Assembly (NCBI GenBank): GCA_036971475.1
Contig: JBAIZL010000001.1
Location: 136,350,692 to 136,414,691 of the forward strand
Length of the DNA: 64,000 nt
Direction: 5' to 3'
Origin: Prosapia bicincta
Lineage: Eukaryota; Arthropoda; Insecta; Hemiptera; Cercopidae
Part shown: one piece after another, positions 11,780-23,029 of the stretch
Position numbering within the stretch: position 1 is the first letter of the stretch
Layout of the letters: every line of letters starts with the position of its first letter
The notes under the pieces: generated by a model
Seen by the model: only the letters and a program-made list of their open reading frames with translations
Told to the model about the DNA's origin: nothing
Database searches by the model: none
Translations under genes and position numbers: made by a program

Positions 11780-12200
11780 AAGTAGCTGTTGTGGAAGCGG
11801 GTCTAAATTTAGTTGGCGAAGTTTTCCGACAAGGTTTCTTGTAGACAGTTCTGCGAGATTGGTTTTGTCGCATCGCATTGTGCTGTCTGCCTAATTACTT
11901 TCATTCCAATAACAAACCCTGACAAGAAAACCTAATTGCCGGAAACATGGCAACCTTGAATTTAATAATTCGAAGCCACGAACGGATGTTTTTAGCTGGA
12001 TTCATACAATGTAACACCTTAAGGCGGGCAGAATTTGACACTACAAAATCCCTTTAATCTTCCTAGATGCCACCATTTCAAATGTTGACGTCCATTTTTA
12101 AATTTCTTTCCTTTGATGAGGATTGTTATACATGGAGAGGAGGAGAGGAAAATAAAGGGGCGAAAGAGCGATAGAGAGATGGCGTAAATTTTAATTAATT
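11780..12200 (+). repeat. Block D', copy 1
   Basis: Recurs forward at 18,330-18,700 and reversed at 34,440-34,800, 48,980-49,220 and 53,760-54,130. Several copies carry a purine (GA) tract near the end. Shared phrases include TTTTCCGACAAGGTTTC and CTGTCTGCCTAATTAC. No conserved frame. Confidence 0.75.
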
Positions 12201-12322
12201 TATAATGTTTCCACCATTTTATTGTACATATTTGAGTAACATATGTGGAAAATAAAAAATCGAAGGTGAATACTATTTGGTCAACTATTACGTAGATTCA
12301 GCATTGATTATTATAATGACTA

Positions 12323-12342
12323 ATACACACACACACACACAC

Positions 12343-12382
<40 letters not shown>
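12323..12382. repeat. (CA)n-(TA)n microsatellite left of PLE-1
   Basis: About 20 bp of AC repeat followed by about 35 bp of AT repeat, directly against the left inverted end of PLE-1. Together with the tract at 14,239 it suggests insertion into a (TA)n target. Confidence 0.95.
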
Positions 12383-12384
<2 letters not shown>

Positions 12385-12417
12385 ATTTCACTTATGTACT
12401 TAAACAAGAATCTTTGG

Positions 12418-13286
12418 GAATTTCACCAAAGAAGATATAAAGATACTTGAAAATAACACAAAAACCAACATCAAACCAAAATTACAAAACACAATAGAAA
12501 ACCTCATAGTAGAAGCAGAACTGGCAATAAATCTCATTAATTACGAAAATCAAGATAATATCGGAAACATAGCATCACACGAAATCAACAAAATCATCAA
12601 CAAAAAATTCAAAAAAGGAAATCACATTGATAATAAAATACAAATAAACCAAATCACAAATAATAGCCAAAAACCTAAAACACGAACTTAAATTGGAAAA
12701 TAAATACACCATAAAAAACTCAATTGAATTAACGGAAATACTAAAAACAATAAACATAACCAAACACACCAAATTTATATCATTTGATATCACAAACATG
12801 TACTCTAATATACCAATTAACGAAACCATCCAAATAATAAAAAACAAATTAACTGACCTTAAAACCTACCCCAAATACACAAACCAAATCACAAAATGCC
12901 TAAACACCATACTAAACCAAAACTATTTCATATTCAATAATAAGATATATAAAGAAATAGATGGCTTAGCAGTAGGATCACCACTTTCAAGTATAATATC
13001 AGAAATTTACCTCCAAAAACTTGACGAATTAATCACACAAACCATAAAAACACACGACCCCAACGGACATTGGATACGATATGTTGACGATAGATTATAC
13101 ATCTCACAAAATAAAGCAATAAATAATAACATCATCCTAAATGAAATCAATAACTTACACCCTAACATACAATTCACCATGGAGGAAGAAATAAACAATA
13201 AAATAAACTATCTAGACCTAACATTGACCAGAAATACAAATAACATTGAATATTCTATTTATAGGAAACCCCACACAAACCATTAA
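12418..13286 (+). pseudogene. PLE-1 reverse transcriptase fragment
   Basis: Penelope-type RT of the telomerase-like lineage, which would copy element RNA at a nicked target. The N-terminal part (12,418-12,688) ends in a stop, and a frameshift at about 12,645-12,665 moves the homology into the frame that runs to 13,286. Visible motifs are FISFDITNMYSNIP (motif A), GLAVGSPLSS (motif B) and WIRYVDDRLYI (motif C, with YVDD at 13,080-13,091). Homology continues past the stop at 13,284-13,286 in another frame. Base use is extreme: the coding strand is rich in A and C and nearly lacks G. No ATG start is credible because the 5' end is missing. Confidence 0.85.
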
Positions 13287-14146
13287 TACAATACCAAACC
13301 ACTCCAACCATCCCCCACAACATAAAATGGCCGCTTACAACTCACTTTTATACAGGATGCTAAAATTGCCTCAAAATAATGAAGAAAAACCAAAGAAAAA
13401 CAAATAATATATCAAATAGCCCCAAAAAATGGATACAATAACAAAACTATAGATAAATTAGAATTTAAAATATTAAATAAATTAAAACAACCTAAAATCG
13501 AACCACAAACAACAAAATGGGCTACACTCACATACACAGGATACAACATAAAAGGAATAACTAAAACACTAAAAAATAATAGTATTAACATAGCCTACAA
13601 AAACACAGGAAACATAATCAACAAAATAAACCAACCAGAAAAAATATGTCCCACACTTAATAACGGAATATACAAAATCGAATGCCCAGACTGTAATAAA
13701 ATATACATAGGCCAAACAAAAAAGAAATTAAAAGACATATATCAAGAACACCTCAATGCATACATCAAACCTGAAATTTATAACTCAAACTTAGCCACAC
13801 ACGCCATCTAAAACAAACACACATTCCCCACATTAAAAAACGTACACCTAATAAAAAAGGTACAAAAAGGCCTCAAAACTACAATCTGGGAACAACTAGA
13901 AATTTATAAAAATAAAAATAATATCATTAACGAATAAATACAAATAAAATCAAAAAACGATAAATTATTCAATCTAATAGACAATATTAACCACAAAACA
14001 AACTTTAAAAACTCGCACAGTGCAGTGAATCTAAAAATAGAACATAACGATACACCAAGGTCAACGGGAAATCCACTCAGCTCGCAGTCTACAACAACCC
14101 TGTTCAGTATGCCCGAGGATGACGGCACGGCCAGCCATTGAAAGTT
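13287..14146 (+). pseudogene. PLE-1 GIY-YIG endonuclease and C-terminus
   Basis: Continues the PLE polyprotein in a broken form. The clear domain is at 13,659-13,810: GIYKI, a CPDC cysteine pair, then YIGQTKKKL and QEHLNAY, which is the cysteine-bearing GIY-YIG nuclease of Penelope elements. A stop at 13,808-13,810, another near 13,935, and the frame change after 13,286 interrupt it. The tail ends with a PEDDGT motif near 14,112. The family arginine expected before the EH pair is missing (KDIYQEH here, against KERYNEH in PLE-2). Confidence 0.8.
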
Positions 14147-14235
14147 AGCTCGCATAAATACCAAGAAGATTCTTGTTTAAGTACATAAGTGAAAGTGATA
14201 AGTGTATACAAGAAAACAGTGTTGCAAACCTACAA

Positions 14236-14238
<3 letters not shown>

Positions 14239-14281
<43 letters not shown>

Positions 14282-14418
14282 CTCACACTTAAATGTATTT
14301 CAACAAAAATCTTGTAATCTTTGAGAGTCGACTTTCGATATCTTATCAATTACCATGCTTAAATTTTCATATATTTATGTACAATAATGTATATTAATAA
14401 TATATATGTATATATATA

Positions 14419-14462
<44 letters not shown>
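14239..14462. repeat. (TA)n tracts right of PLE-1
   Basis: Two long TA runs, 14,239-14,281 and 14,420-14,462, separated by about 140 bp of ordinary AT-rich sequence. The first lies about 45 bp beyond the right end of PLE-1. Confidence 0.95.
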
Positions 14463-14465
<3 letters not shown>

Positions 14466-14945
14466 CAGGGGCCAAAAAACATAAATTAAACGTGCGCTCA
14501 GTTCATTGACTCGTATTTCACCAATCACAAGGCAAAGTACAACAACGAAACACTCCGTAACTGTTTCTGATATACGCCTGTTGTTGACAAAACAAATAAA
14601 TAAAATCCTTTCATGATTGTGAAGAACCGAAGGAACGAGTTTTTTAATATTTTGTGAGTTTGAAAACCTAATTATTACATATTTACATTACAGTAGAAAA
14701 AAACTAACTTTTGTTTTACAGCCGAACAAGTGTTGTTGGCAGGTCCATTACAAACGTTGCTCGTATCGCGAAAGGACGTCCCAGCCGTCATGACGTCAGC
14801 CGCAGAATGTCACGATTGTTTGACGTGAAACTCTGTTTGTGTGAAAACAAATGCGATTTATAATGAACGCTCGAAATCACAAGGAAAGCGTATTTTCTCT
14901 TCTGTTTACTCTAATACAAATCTGTGCCGTGAATAAATATTAAAG
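14463..14945 (+). other. CpG-rich patch with possible terminal exon
   Basis: Unlike its surroundings this stretch is rich in CpG (especially 14,755-14,810). A pyrimidine-rich TTTTGTTTTACAG ends at 14,721 like a 3' splice site. An open frame of about 35 codons follows and stops near 14,828, and AATAAA occurs at about 14,932. It also contains a perfect CRE-type TGACGTCA at 14,791-14,798. It could be a last coding exon of a host gene, a promoter-like island, or chance. No protein family was recognised. Confidence 0.25.
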
Positions 14946-15519
14946 AGGGATGTGTTGTCACCCCTCAAATCCCTCTATGCACATACAAAAATGGGTTGGG
15001 CAGCAGAATGTCCCCATGCATAAGGTCTATAATACTCTATAGATACTATAACGTTAATAATAGGTTTCCAATACCACTGCAAAATACATTTATGACTTTA
15101 ATACCCAGCATGGTAACTTTAGGGACATTTGTGAAACTCTTGAGTGTGCTTCTTGAAGACATACGAGTAATATGAATTTCGGAATATGAGATGAAAGCAA
15201 ACGGGTTTCGATACAAAGTAGTACATTCACCTCGAATTATATGTTTCATGAACCTTGGCTAGTAGCTACACTAGATTTGATGGTCCTAGTAAAAGACGTT
15301 ACAACGACATAACAAGTCGTTTCCTTACTCGATAATTTTATGCAAACATTGACAAAGTTTAGTTAATCCTGAATTCAATATTTGTTAAATACAGTAGGTC
15401 CTATTATCGTTATGACAAACAAATTCTAAGAACTTCAAGGACCTCATTTTACAACATAAACACTTTTCTTTTTTATTATATGTTACAAGTAAATATATTA
15501 TATTTGCAAAAATTGCAAA
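14946..15519. other. No gene or repeat recognised
   Basis: Ordinary AT-rich sequence. A 67-codon minus-strand frame (15,046-15,249) has no recognisable content. Confidence 0.5.
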
Positions 15520-17550
15520 AATGTAATTTTGTTATACGTTCTTTGTAACAACCAAGGTGTCCGACGGCCATGATTAAGATTTACTGGTAACTTTGTTCAC
15601 CAATAATCACCGCTTTTCAAATAACACCAATCATTATAAGAGTACCTCTTCATATCAAGATATAATCCTAACCTGATTACGTCATTCCACCTCTTTTACT
15701 TGCCACTAACCACCAATCATGTCACAAGTGCTCTAATTAAATACCAAAATATTAAATATTAATTGAATTGCACGTACTTCAATGTACTAAATGAACTATA
15801 AATACTTTATACAAATAATTTTTGGTACTTTTTTGTTTGTATTTATTGCCGACATCTTGATCCTTCAAGTCTCCTCGTGGTTATACATCAGATTTGTAGC
15901 GGTTTGTAAAACCTCTCCCGGAGTAAGAAAATTGTATGCTGGAGGATGTAAGGTGACTGCTACCCTTTTAGTTATTATTCGCTTAATGTTTTATATAAAT
16001 AGGCACAAACCAGCAAAAACATATTTTTATCTGTCATTGTCAGCTAACTTTATAGCGTCCTCGTGTATAGTTAAAATGGCATTACACGACGGAAAAGCAA
16101 CTTTTGCAATGATAAGATATGCCAACTGTACTGTGCATAAAATAATTAAATTTAAAAATACTTCGTAGTCTACTATGGGATATAATTCTGTAGCAAAAAA
16201 TTACATATTACAAAAACTATAAATAATCGTTGAGAATTAAAGGCTTTGGCCAATATATTTATATAAATTGCTTTGCGTCAAAACGCATAATTATTATATG
16301 GCAACATCTCCTTCCAAACCCTTATGCAATGGATGAATATAAAAATGACACAGAGATACATCGTTCAATAATGTTATAATGATATACGAATAACGATGAG
16401 ATATTGGACTCTAAATAAAATACAATAATATATACGTTTCTAATGATGAATTGAAAAACGTAATGAATTTTCATACCCTACGTTACAGACATGTATGTAC
16501 GTTTGTAATATTGCACCTTTGCTAAGTCTTACCACAGTTTCAGAATAAGTATGATCGCTACGAATTTTTTTTTAAATTGAAAGATTTGTAAAAAGATCAT
16601 CTACGAATTGGAAACTAGATATCTAGGCAATACCATTCAGGCAATAAATTTAAATAAAGTTGCAAATGAAAATTCTAAGGGTGTTGAAAAATGATTTAAG
16701 GAGGGCTTAAAAATTATTAAAGTGTTGAAATGAGAATTTGGCCTAATATAAATATTAAAATAAACAAAGGGTTGAAATATCTATCGTTTATTTAATATTT
16801 ACTCAAATACCCTTTAAAGTAACAAGAACTAAAATGCCTTAATGGCAGTGGTATCCGTGCGGCTGGACCTTTTATCCTGTAGTTTAATCAATGAATTATT
16901 TGTGTTTCCGGTAACAGCATTAGAGACCTGTCAAACCTTTGTCACACACAGAGACATGATTCCTGGCACAGACTGAGGATTTACGCAAACGTACTCCATT
17001 ATCATGATACATATATGATGAAGCTGCATATTGGAATATTCTCAAATGTATCGTCACCACTAAGACGAACCGCTTCAACCATATTTATCGTTATACACTG
17101 TCGTGTGAATTCCTGAAAGATGACGTCATGTTGTAAACATTCACTCTCAATTAATAAAATATTCATTTACTAAATTAATTTGTCCTGTAGTAACTTTAAT
17201 GTCGTTGTTTCTTAAGTAAACCTTGTTATCAGCTTTTGGGCTTCCGCCTCGAATTAGGGATTCAATAATTTATTCATGTTTAGTTTCAATGTTTATGAGC
17301 GCTTAAGTGACTAGGGACGTCCACAGCTAGCAAATAATTTATAATGTGTGTACCAGATAAATTTCATCCAGCAAGAGAAGATGGAAAACATATACGAAGA
17401 GATTTGTAAGGAGGCACATAAAGTGAGAATGAATCCAACAAAAAACATACTGAGGGAACTTATAGATCTAATTAGAACTCCATATATTTACTACACCGTT
17501 GCTTACAAGATTCGATTGCTATTGCATTATGATATAATTTGTTTAAACTA
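15520..17550 (+). repeat. Blocks B-C, copy 2 (start of left arm)
   Basis: Matches copy 1 (890-2,950), copy 3 and copy 4, but lacks block A before it. Two frames are open here, 15,791-16,168 (125 codons, hydrophobic N-terminus) and 17,348-17,560. Both are interrupted in the other copies, so they are treated as chance openings. A perfect CRE-type TGACGTCA at 17,121-17,128 is mutated in the copies near 2,530 and 52,360. From 17,560 to 18,140 nothing is recognised. Confidence 0.8.
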
Positions 17551-18144
17551 TAAAGTTTAATATAAATAAAATTTAAACTTCCTCTCAAAAAGTAACAATT
17601 TTATTTCACTTCAGAAATAATTGTTGGATATTTAAATTAATTTAATATATCTTCTTGTATAATATATTTTTAATTAACCTATTAAGATAATATAATAAAT
17701 GCCTGGAGAGAGTTGTAAACTTGGATAGACACCGTTTGTCAATAAATTGTTGGTGGGAATTAACCCGTTTAACTCAATGTCACAGACGTGGCATTATAAG
17801 AGAAAGGAACCTAATTTCTATAATCTAATTAAATTAACGAAAATATATGAAACTATTTTAGTCTGGGCAAGCGCCTTTTACAGACATCCAGAATTGTTTT
17901 TTATTCACCTCAACTATTAAGAGTTAGATCCTCATAAAAGACACCGTAAAAAGGTTACAGTAATATACGATATTTTATTATAACGAACGAACAGGTGCAT
18001 TATACAATGCAGGGTCAATAATTTAAGTAATGTTTCTCAATGTACTGGATCCAGTACCTACATAAAATGTTCCTAAAAGTCACCACATTTCAGGTTTAAT
18101 TTAGTTAAGAAATCTTTGAGGAACTAGCACATCATCCCTTCCCT

Positions 18145-19165
18145 CTAAAGTACTAACTTGGCTGAACTTATAAGAAGTGAGGAACTGGTTTCTATGGTTT
18201 GGTTAAAAAGATAAGGAAAACCTTCTAGACTTTATCTAGAGACTTTAACAATGGGGAATAACCAAGTAGAGTTACTATCTCCAAGTCACTGAAACATGTC
18301 CATGAGGACTTTTAATGTCGAGCAATGAGAAGCTCCCGTAGAAGCGGGCCTAAACTTCGCTGACAAAAGTTTTCCGACAAGGTTTCATTTAGACAGTTTT
18401 GCGAGATTGATTTTCTTAAATCACATTCAGCTGTCTGCCTAATTACTTTCATTCCATTAACAAACCGTGGTAAGAAGACCCATTTGCCGGAAGCATGACA
18501 ACCTTAGTTTAATTAAATAAAGCCGCGAACGGGAGTTTTTTACCTAGATTCCTACCATGTAATGCCTTGAGAAGGGCAGAATTTGAAACTACAAAACACT
18601 TTACTTTTCTTAAGCTATACCAATTCATATATACATAAAGATTGGCAGAGAGGAAAAAACGAGAAAGAGAGAGAGAGAGAGAGAGTAAATTTTAATTAAT
18701 TTTAAAAAGGTTGCTTACACATGTAATCTTTTAAATAACGTACAAGCAGGTACACTATGTATTGGATTCAGTACCTCAGTAAAATATTTTCAAAAGTAAC
18801 CACTTATCATTTCAGGTTTAATTTAGTTAACAACATTTTGAGAAAATAACACAACCTCTTTCGCTGTAAAAGACTCACTTGGCTGAACTTATAAGAAGTA
18901 AAGAACTGGTGTTTCTTTTGTTTGGCTACAAAGATAATGAATACCTTCTAGCCTTTATCTAGAGACTTTAACAATGGGAATAACCAAGTATTGTCTTCAA
19001 GTAACTGAAACTCAATTTGTACACTTGGCTGTGTTTAGTTTGTAGAGTTGTAGTGAGAAGAGGAAATGTGTTTTATAAGTTTATGCTCTGTGCGATTATT
19101 TGCTCAGGGCATGACAGCATAGCACTTATACGCCTATTATAGTGAAACCCAGAGCTTTTAGGAAG
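18145..19165 (+). repeat. Blocks D (partial), D' and D, copies in left arm
   Basis: Order here is a truncated D (18,145-18,300), D' with a (GA)n tract (18,330-18,700), then a full D core (18,870-19,165). The reversed equivalents are at 48,500-49,220. Confidence 0.8.
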
Positions 19166-20089
19166 CCACATTAAGGCACAAAGTAATGCAAATATACAAT
19201 GACATAAGATTTAATTAAATGTTTTCATCACATTAGTAAGATATTACCAGGTATTTGAAATACAAACAAGAGAAATGGCAAGTACGTCGTGCTGCGTGAA
19301 AATAAGTCCTTTCAACATTAAAAATTATTAATATCAAAATTACATAATGGGAAATAGTATAAACTCGAATGCGTGATCGAACGTTTCCCCTTGACAGTAT
19401 GAATACGGATATGGAGATAGGGTTTAGTGAATAAACTCAGCTTCTCGAAAGCTATAGTAAGCGACAAAGTAACGTAAACATAGAATGGACATAAGTGTCA
19501 ATTAAATGTGTTCATCACATTAGCAAAACATATATAAACATCCGCTGTACTCTTGCAAGCCAGTAAATGAATATATTTAAATGCATTCCCGGCTTCATGA
19601 GACCAGATAAATTCAGAACAAACCATTCAGCCACACAAAGTAATGCAAACATCCAGGTCATAATATGTAATTAAACGATTTCATTACATTAGTACAATAT
19701 TAGTAAGTATCTGAAATACAAACAACTAGAATTACAGTTATATTGTGATGTTGGAAATAACTGTGTTTAACAAAGACATAATGGAGTATAGTAGAAATAT
19801 AAACCCTAATAGTCAGTATAGGGATGTGGGCCTAGAGTACAATAAATATACTGAGGGCAATGCTTATACTTACCGCCATACTATAATAATAATAATATTA
19901 ATAATTACTATAATAATTTTGCTTTAGAGACTCGGATAATTTTAAAGCAACAAAAATTTCTTTTTTGGTAAGTTACTTGAGTTAACTATTACAAAACTAT
20001 GTCATTCAAAACTCAGGTGTCACTTCGGCCTTTACACTGAAACTAACTGTAAAACAGAAGATTTGCTTTATATATTATATTCCTCAGTG
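19166..20089 (+). repeat. Degenerate tandem repeats between D and E
   Basis: Three diverged repeats (about 19,166-19,290, 19,445-19,560, 19,610-19,740) share CAAAGTAATGCAAA-like, AATTAAATG and CATCACATTAGTA-like phrases. The region matches 47,800-48,480 in reverse, including the GACATAATGGAGTATAGTAG segment (19,774). Confidence 0.65.
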
Positions 20090-20612
20090 ACAAAATTAAT
20101 GTATCTCGTTCCTAGCCTACTCCAACTTACACAGTTCTTATAATACCTGACGTAGCAACAGTTTTATGTAGTAGGTACACTCTTGTTTTATGTTTCCTCT
20201 GTAGTGTCTATTGTACATGTTCAGCAACTGGACAAAGATCATCTCAACTATTTTTATTCATCAGTACACAGAGTGTGATGCAATCTTTTATTACACAGCT
20301 ATTGCTATTAACACTAATATATATAACCTTTTCTTACACATCTACTGATATTCACATGTTTACAATCTATTCTTATTTAGCTATTGTTATTCTCTGTCAT
20401 TCGCTGATATTTATGTGTAATGCAATCTCTTATTACATAGATATTGCTATTTATATGAATATATATTTATATATATACAACCTTTTCTTACACATCTACT
20501 GATATTCACATGTTTACAATCTATTCTTATTTAGCTAATACACTGGTATTCAAGTGTAATGCAGTCTTATTTCTACACAGCTATTGCTATTCACATGAAT
20601 ATATATATATAT
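20090..20612 (+). repeat. Block E, copy 2 (degenerate minisatellite)
   Basis: Diverged form of the 39-bp array, with units such as GCAATCTTTTATTACACAGC and internal (TA)n runs. One roughly 60-bp segment (20,318-20,375) is repeated at 20,480-20,536. Confidence 0.7.
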
Positions 20613-21572
20613 TGTAACGGGCTAGGTTACTTGGGAAATAAGAATTGGAAGTTTTAAAATACAAAATTATACAATTTATTAATCAATGACAAATTACAAT
20701 AGAAGAAAAGACACCAATGTGTCGAGTAATTATTTTTTAATTACTGCTAATTATTCCATACATTTTATTTACTTATTAATCTTTAAAATTTATATATATA
20801 TACATATATATCGAGAAGGTAGTAACTTAAGATATCCAATTAAATTTTTAGAAATTAATATTCAAAGGACAATTTCTACCGTTCATGTGTTAACCGTTTA
20901 TCAATTAAAATTCAACATAGTTAACATTAAAATGCATTTTCTTTATTATTATCTAAAACCTACCTGGTTGTGCACATTACTTGTAAAACACTTTAAACAC
21001 ATCATTAATTATTGCACATCGATTTTGTACACTTAACACTTAACAAATCGCGCTTGCAAATCAGCGCTCTTAAACAAAAATGATATTAACTTTTACTCGT
21101 TTGAAACACATAAATAATCGCTTCTAACTTCTTCTTTTGTTGCATTAATAAAATTTGGTACCGGTCTTGACATCTTAAGTTTTGAATACTGGAAGCTTAT
21201 AAATTTCCAAGTTACGTCTGAAAATGCCATCACGTCCGTCTCTTTTTGAGAAGTGGGGTCGTTGCAAGGACGCGCTAACTGAAATTTTCCACCCTTACTT
21301 ATTGTTTCGAATTTTTTGATTGGTGCATTGGATCGGGCGATATCAGACCATGCTTACGTCACATGGGGTGGTGTGGGTTAATTACCCTAAGTTACTAACT
21401 CGTACGATATTTTGCATTTTTACCCGCTATGGGTGCTACTATCTATGCTAGCTTCACAATGTGCACCAATAAAACAAAAATTTTCTTTTATATTGGGAAG
21501 ATATAATTATTAAATAAAAATTAAATATATAAATCAATTTATATGTAACACCTTATTTTTAAGAGTGTTACA
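20613..21572. mobile_element. Possible solo LTR (about 960 bp)
   Basis: A segment missing from the reversed copy of this region near 47,100. It starts TGTAACGGGCTAGG and ends AGTGTTACA, giving TG...CA ends inside a short TGTAAC/GTTACA inverted repeat, and it has an AATAAA (21,470) near its 3' end. No target duplication is visible and no internal retrotransposon sequence follows, so LTR identity is only suggested. From 21,573 to 21,755 nothing is recognised. Confidence 0.3.
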
Positions 21573-21755
21573 TTTTCTCTTGTCGACCTGAAAAGAAAAT
21601 TTTTGTTCGACATTACATCTTATTTCTACTTCAACATTTTATACATGAGTGTGTGTGCAGTCCCCTTTTACAATTGAACAAAATTTTATACGTACTATAG
21701 TAAAAGTATAAACAATCTTCAGCAACGGATGTTTTTGTTTACTCACTGTCTCCAC

Positions 21756-22960
21756 TATAGAATGCTTGCCATTCCCCCTTGCTATACAAGGTACTACAAC
21801 GGAAGCGTATCCACTTTCTCACACATAGGCTCTTTTACAAATCTACCGGTTTCACATCGTTGATGTTATCAGGTTAAAGCCTATGCTTGATAAATACGGA
21901 GTATTCCATTATTAATAAACAAAATATATGTTACATATCGTTACCATACTCGGCAAATAGGTAAAAGAAAGTCTCGCGACGTCTTGGTTGTCTGGCGAGG
22001 GTTAGATTTGTATGAAAACTAGATATATCAGAGCGTCTGGAAAATGTATTCATTGGTGTTGCCAACAAAAAACAAAGAATTTCTAAAACAAGCTATGGCC
22101 TAACACAATCAGTTAGTAACAGAAAGGATCTTCGTGGAAAAAGGGATTTTTCTGTTTACTCTCACTAAGGTCAAGAGGATGAAAAGTTTTACCGTTGTTG
22201 CTAAAATCTAACAGTGAGATGGCCATATTTCAGAAATACTTTGTAGGATTTCTGTTTGAAAGGGATATTGTACCGGCCTCCCCAGTGTTATTGTTTTCGG
22301 TAGTAGTAAAAAGTTTTAATTTTTTTTCGTCATCTGGACTAAACGTTAAGCTTGAACTTAGCCAAGCAAGCTATTATTGCTTTCTGTAGAATGAAAAATG
22401 TTTTTACTAAATGATTTCAGAGTACTAGCATCGGCGTATCGTTATGCTCTAATCCTTTATTCCAGTTACCATGGTAACCCCTGAAAAATTATCTCCCCGG
22501 AAATTTCACAAGATACTTGATAGGAAATGCACAACCTATCTTTAAATTACAATTCAATTTTTTTAATGTTATGCCACAGTGTGTTCGAGATTGTTTACGA
22601 AAGTTGTAAACTAAGGGTTGACAAAGCCTTCAAACAATGTAATGTTGTCCTTTCTTAGGGCAAGCAATGTTCTGGTAAATTCTTAGAGATTTCGGAAGTA
22701 TATTAACTTTTAGATATTTCAAGAAAACGAGAGTGCGTGAGAGAGTTCTCAACAATATAGATGGCTCTATAGACGTCAAAATGGCCCGGGATCCAATGTA
22801 TTGTTTCACCGACTGTAAGTGCGTGCATAAAACGGTCCTTTGCGTTTTTCTAACCACTCAAGTTACGTTTTTCTTCCTTTTAAATCTTTTGTTGAAGTCA
22901 CTTTAGGTCAATTTATGTTCCCGTTCAGAAAACTACACATATAAATACGTAAGAGCCTAG
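21756..22960 (+). repeat. Block F, copy 2, with upstream shared segment
   Basis: 21,756-22,190 matches 46,770-47,070 reversed, including GTCTCGCGAC and the run from TTACATATCGTTACC. 22,190-22,960 matches 44,770-45,480 and part of 46,180-46,700, both reversed. There is one F copy here and two in the right arm. Confidence 0.75.
22465..22478. promoter_or_regulatory. Perfect X-box palindrome, F copy 2
   Basis: Identical 14-bp GTTACCATGGTAAC in the same context as 4,376, although nearby flanks have diverged. Confidence 0.5.
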
Positions 22961-23029
22961 CTTCACAGACGGAAACCGGATGTTGACCAAAGCATTGGAT
23001 AACGTTATTTATTGGGGTGCATTTATATG

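Larger units (their letters stand above)
12386..14194 (+). mobile_element. Penelope-like element PLE-1 (decayed)
   Basis: A 1.8-kb element bounded by perfect 28-bp terminal inverted repeats (12,386-12,413 and 14,167-14,194). Inside is a plus-strand PLE reading region: RT with YVDD, then a GIY-YIG endonuclease, then a C-terminal PEDDGT motif just before the right end. Full PLEs are usually longer, and coding starts only about 5 bp after the left repeat, so the 5' end is truncated. (TA)n tracts flank it on both sides, the right one starting about 45 bp outside the repeat. Frameshifts and stops make it inactive. Confidence 0.85.

Noticed and set aside
15791..16168. 125-codon frame with a hydrophobic N-terminus
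   Set aside because: It lies in blocks B-C. The matching stretches near 1,430-1,850, 31,960-32,530 and 51,120-51,500 have stops and indels in this frame, and no family signature is visible.
17348..17560. 70-codon frame containing ENIYEEICKEAHKV
   Set aside because: The homologous segments at 2,800-2,950 and 52,600-52,735 are interrupted by stops in this frame; it does not resemble a known family.
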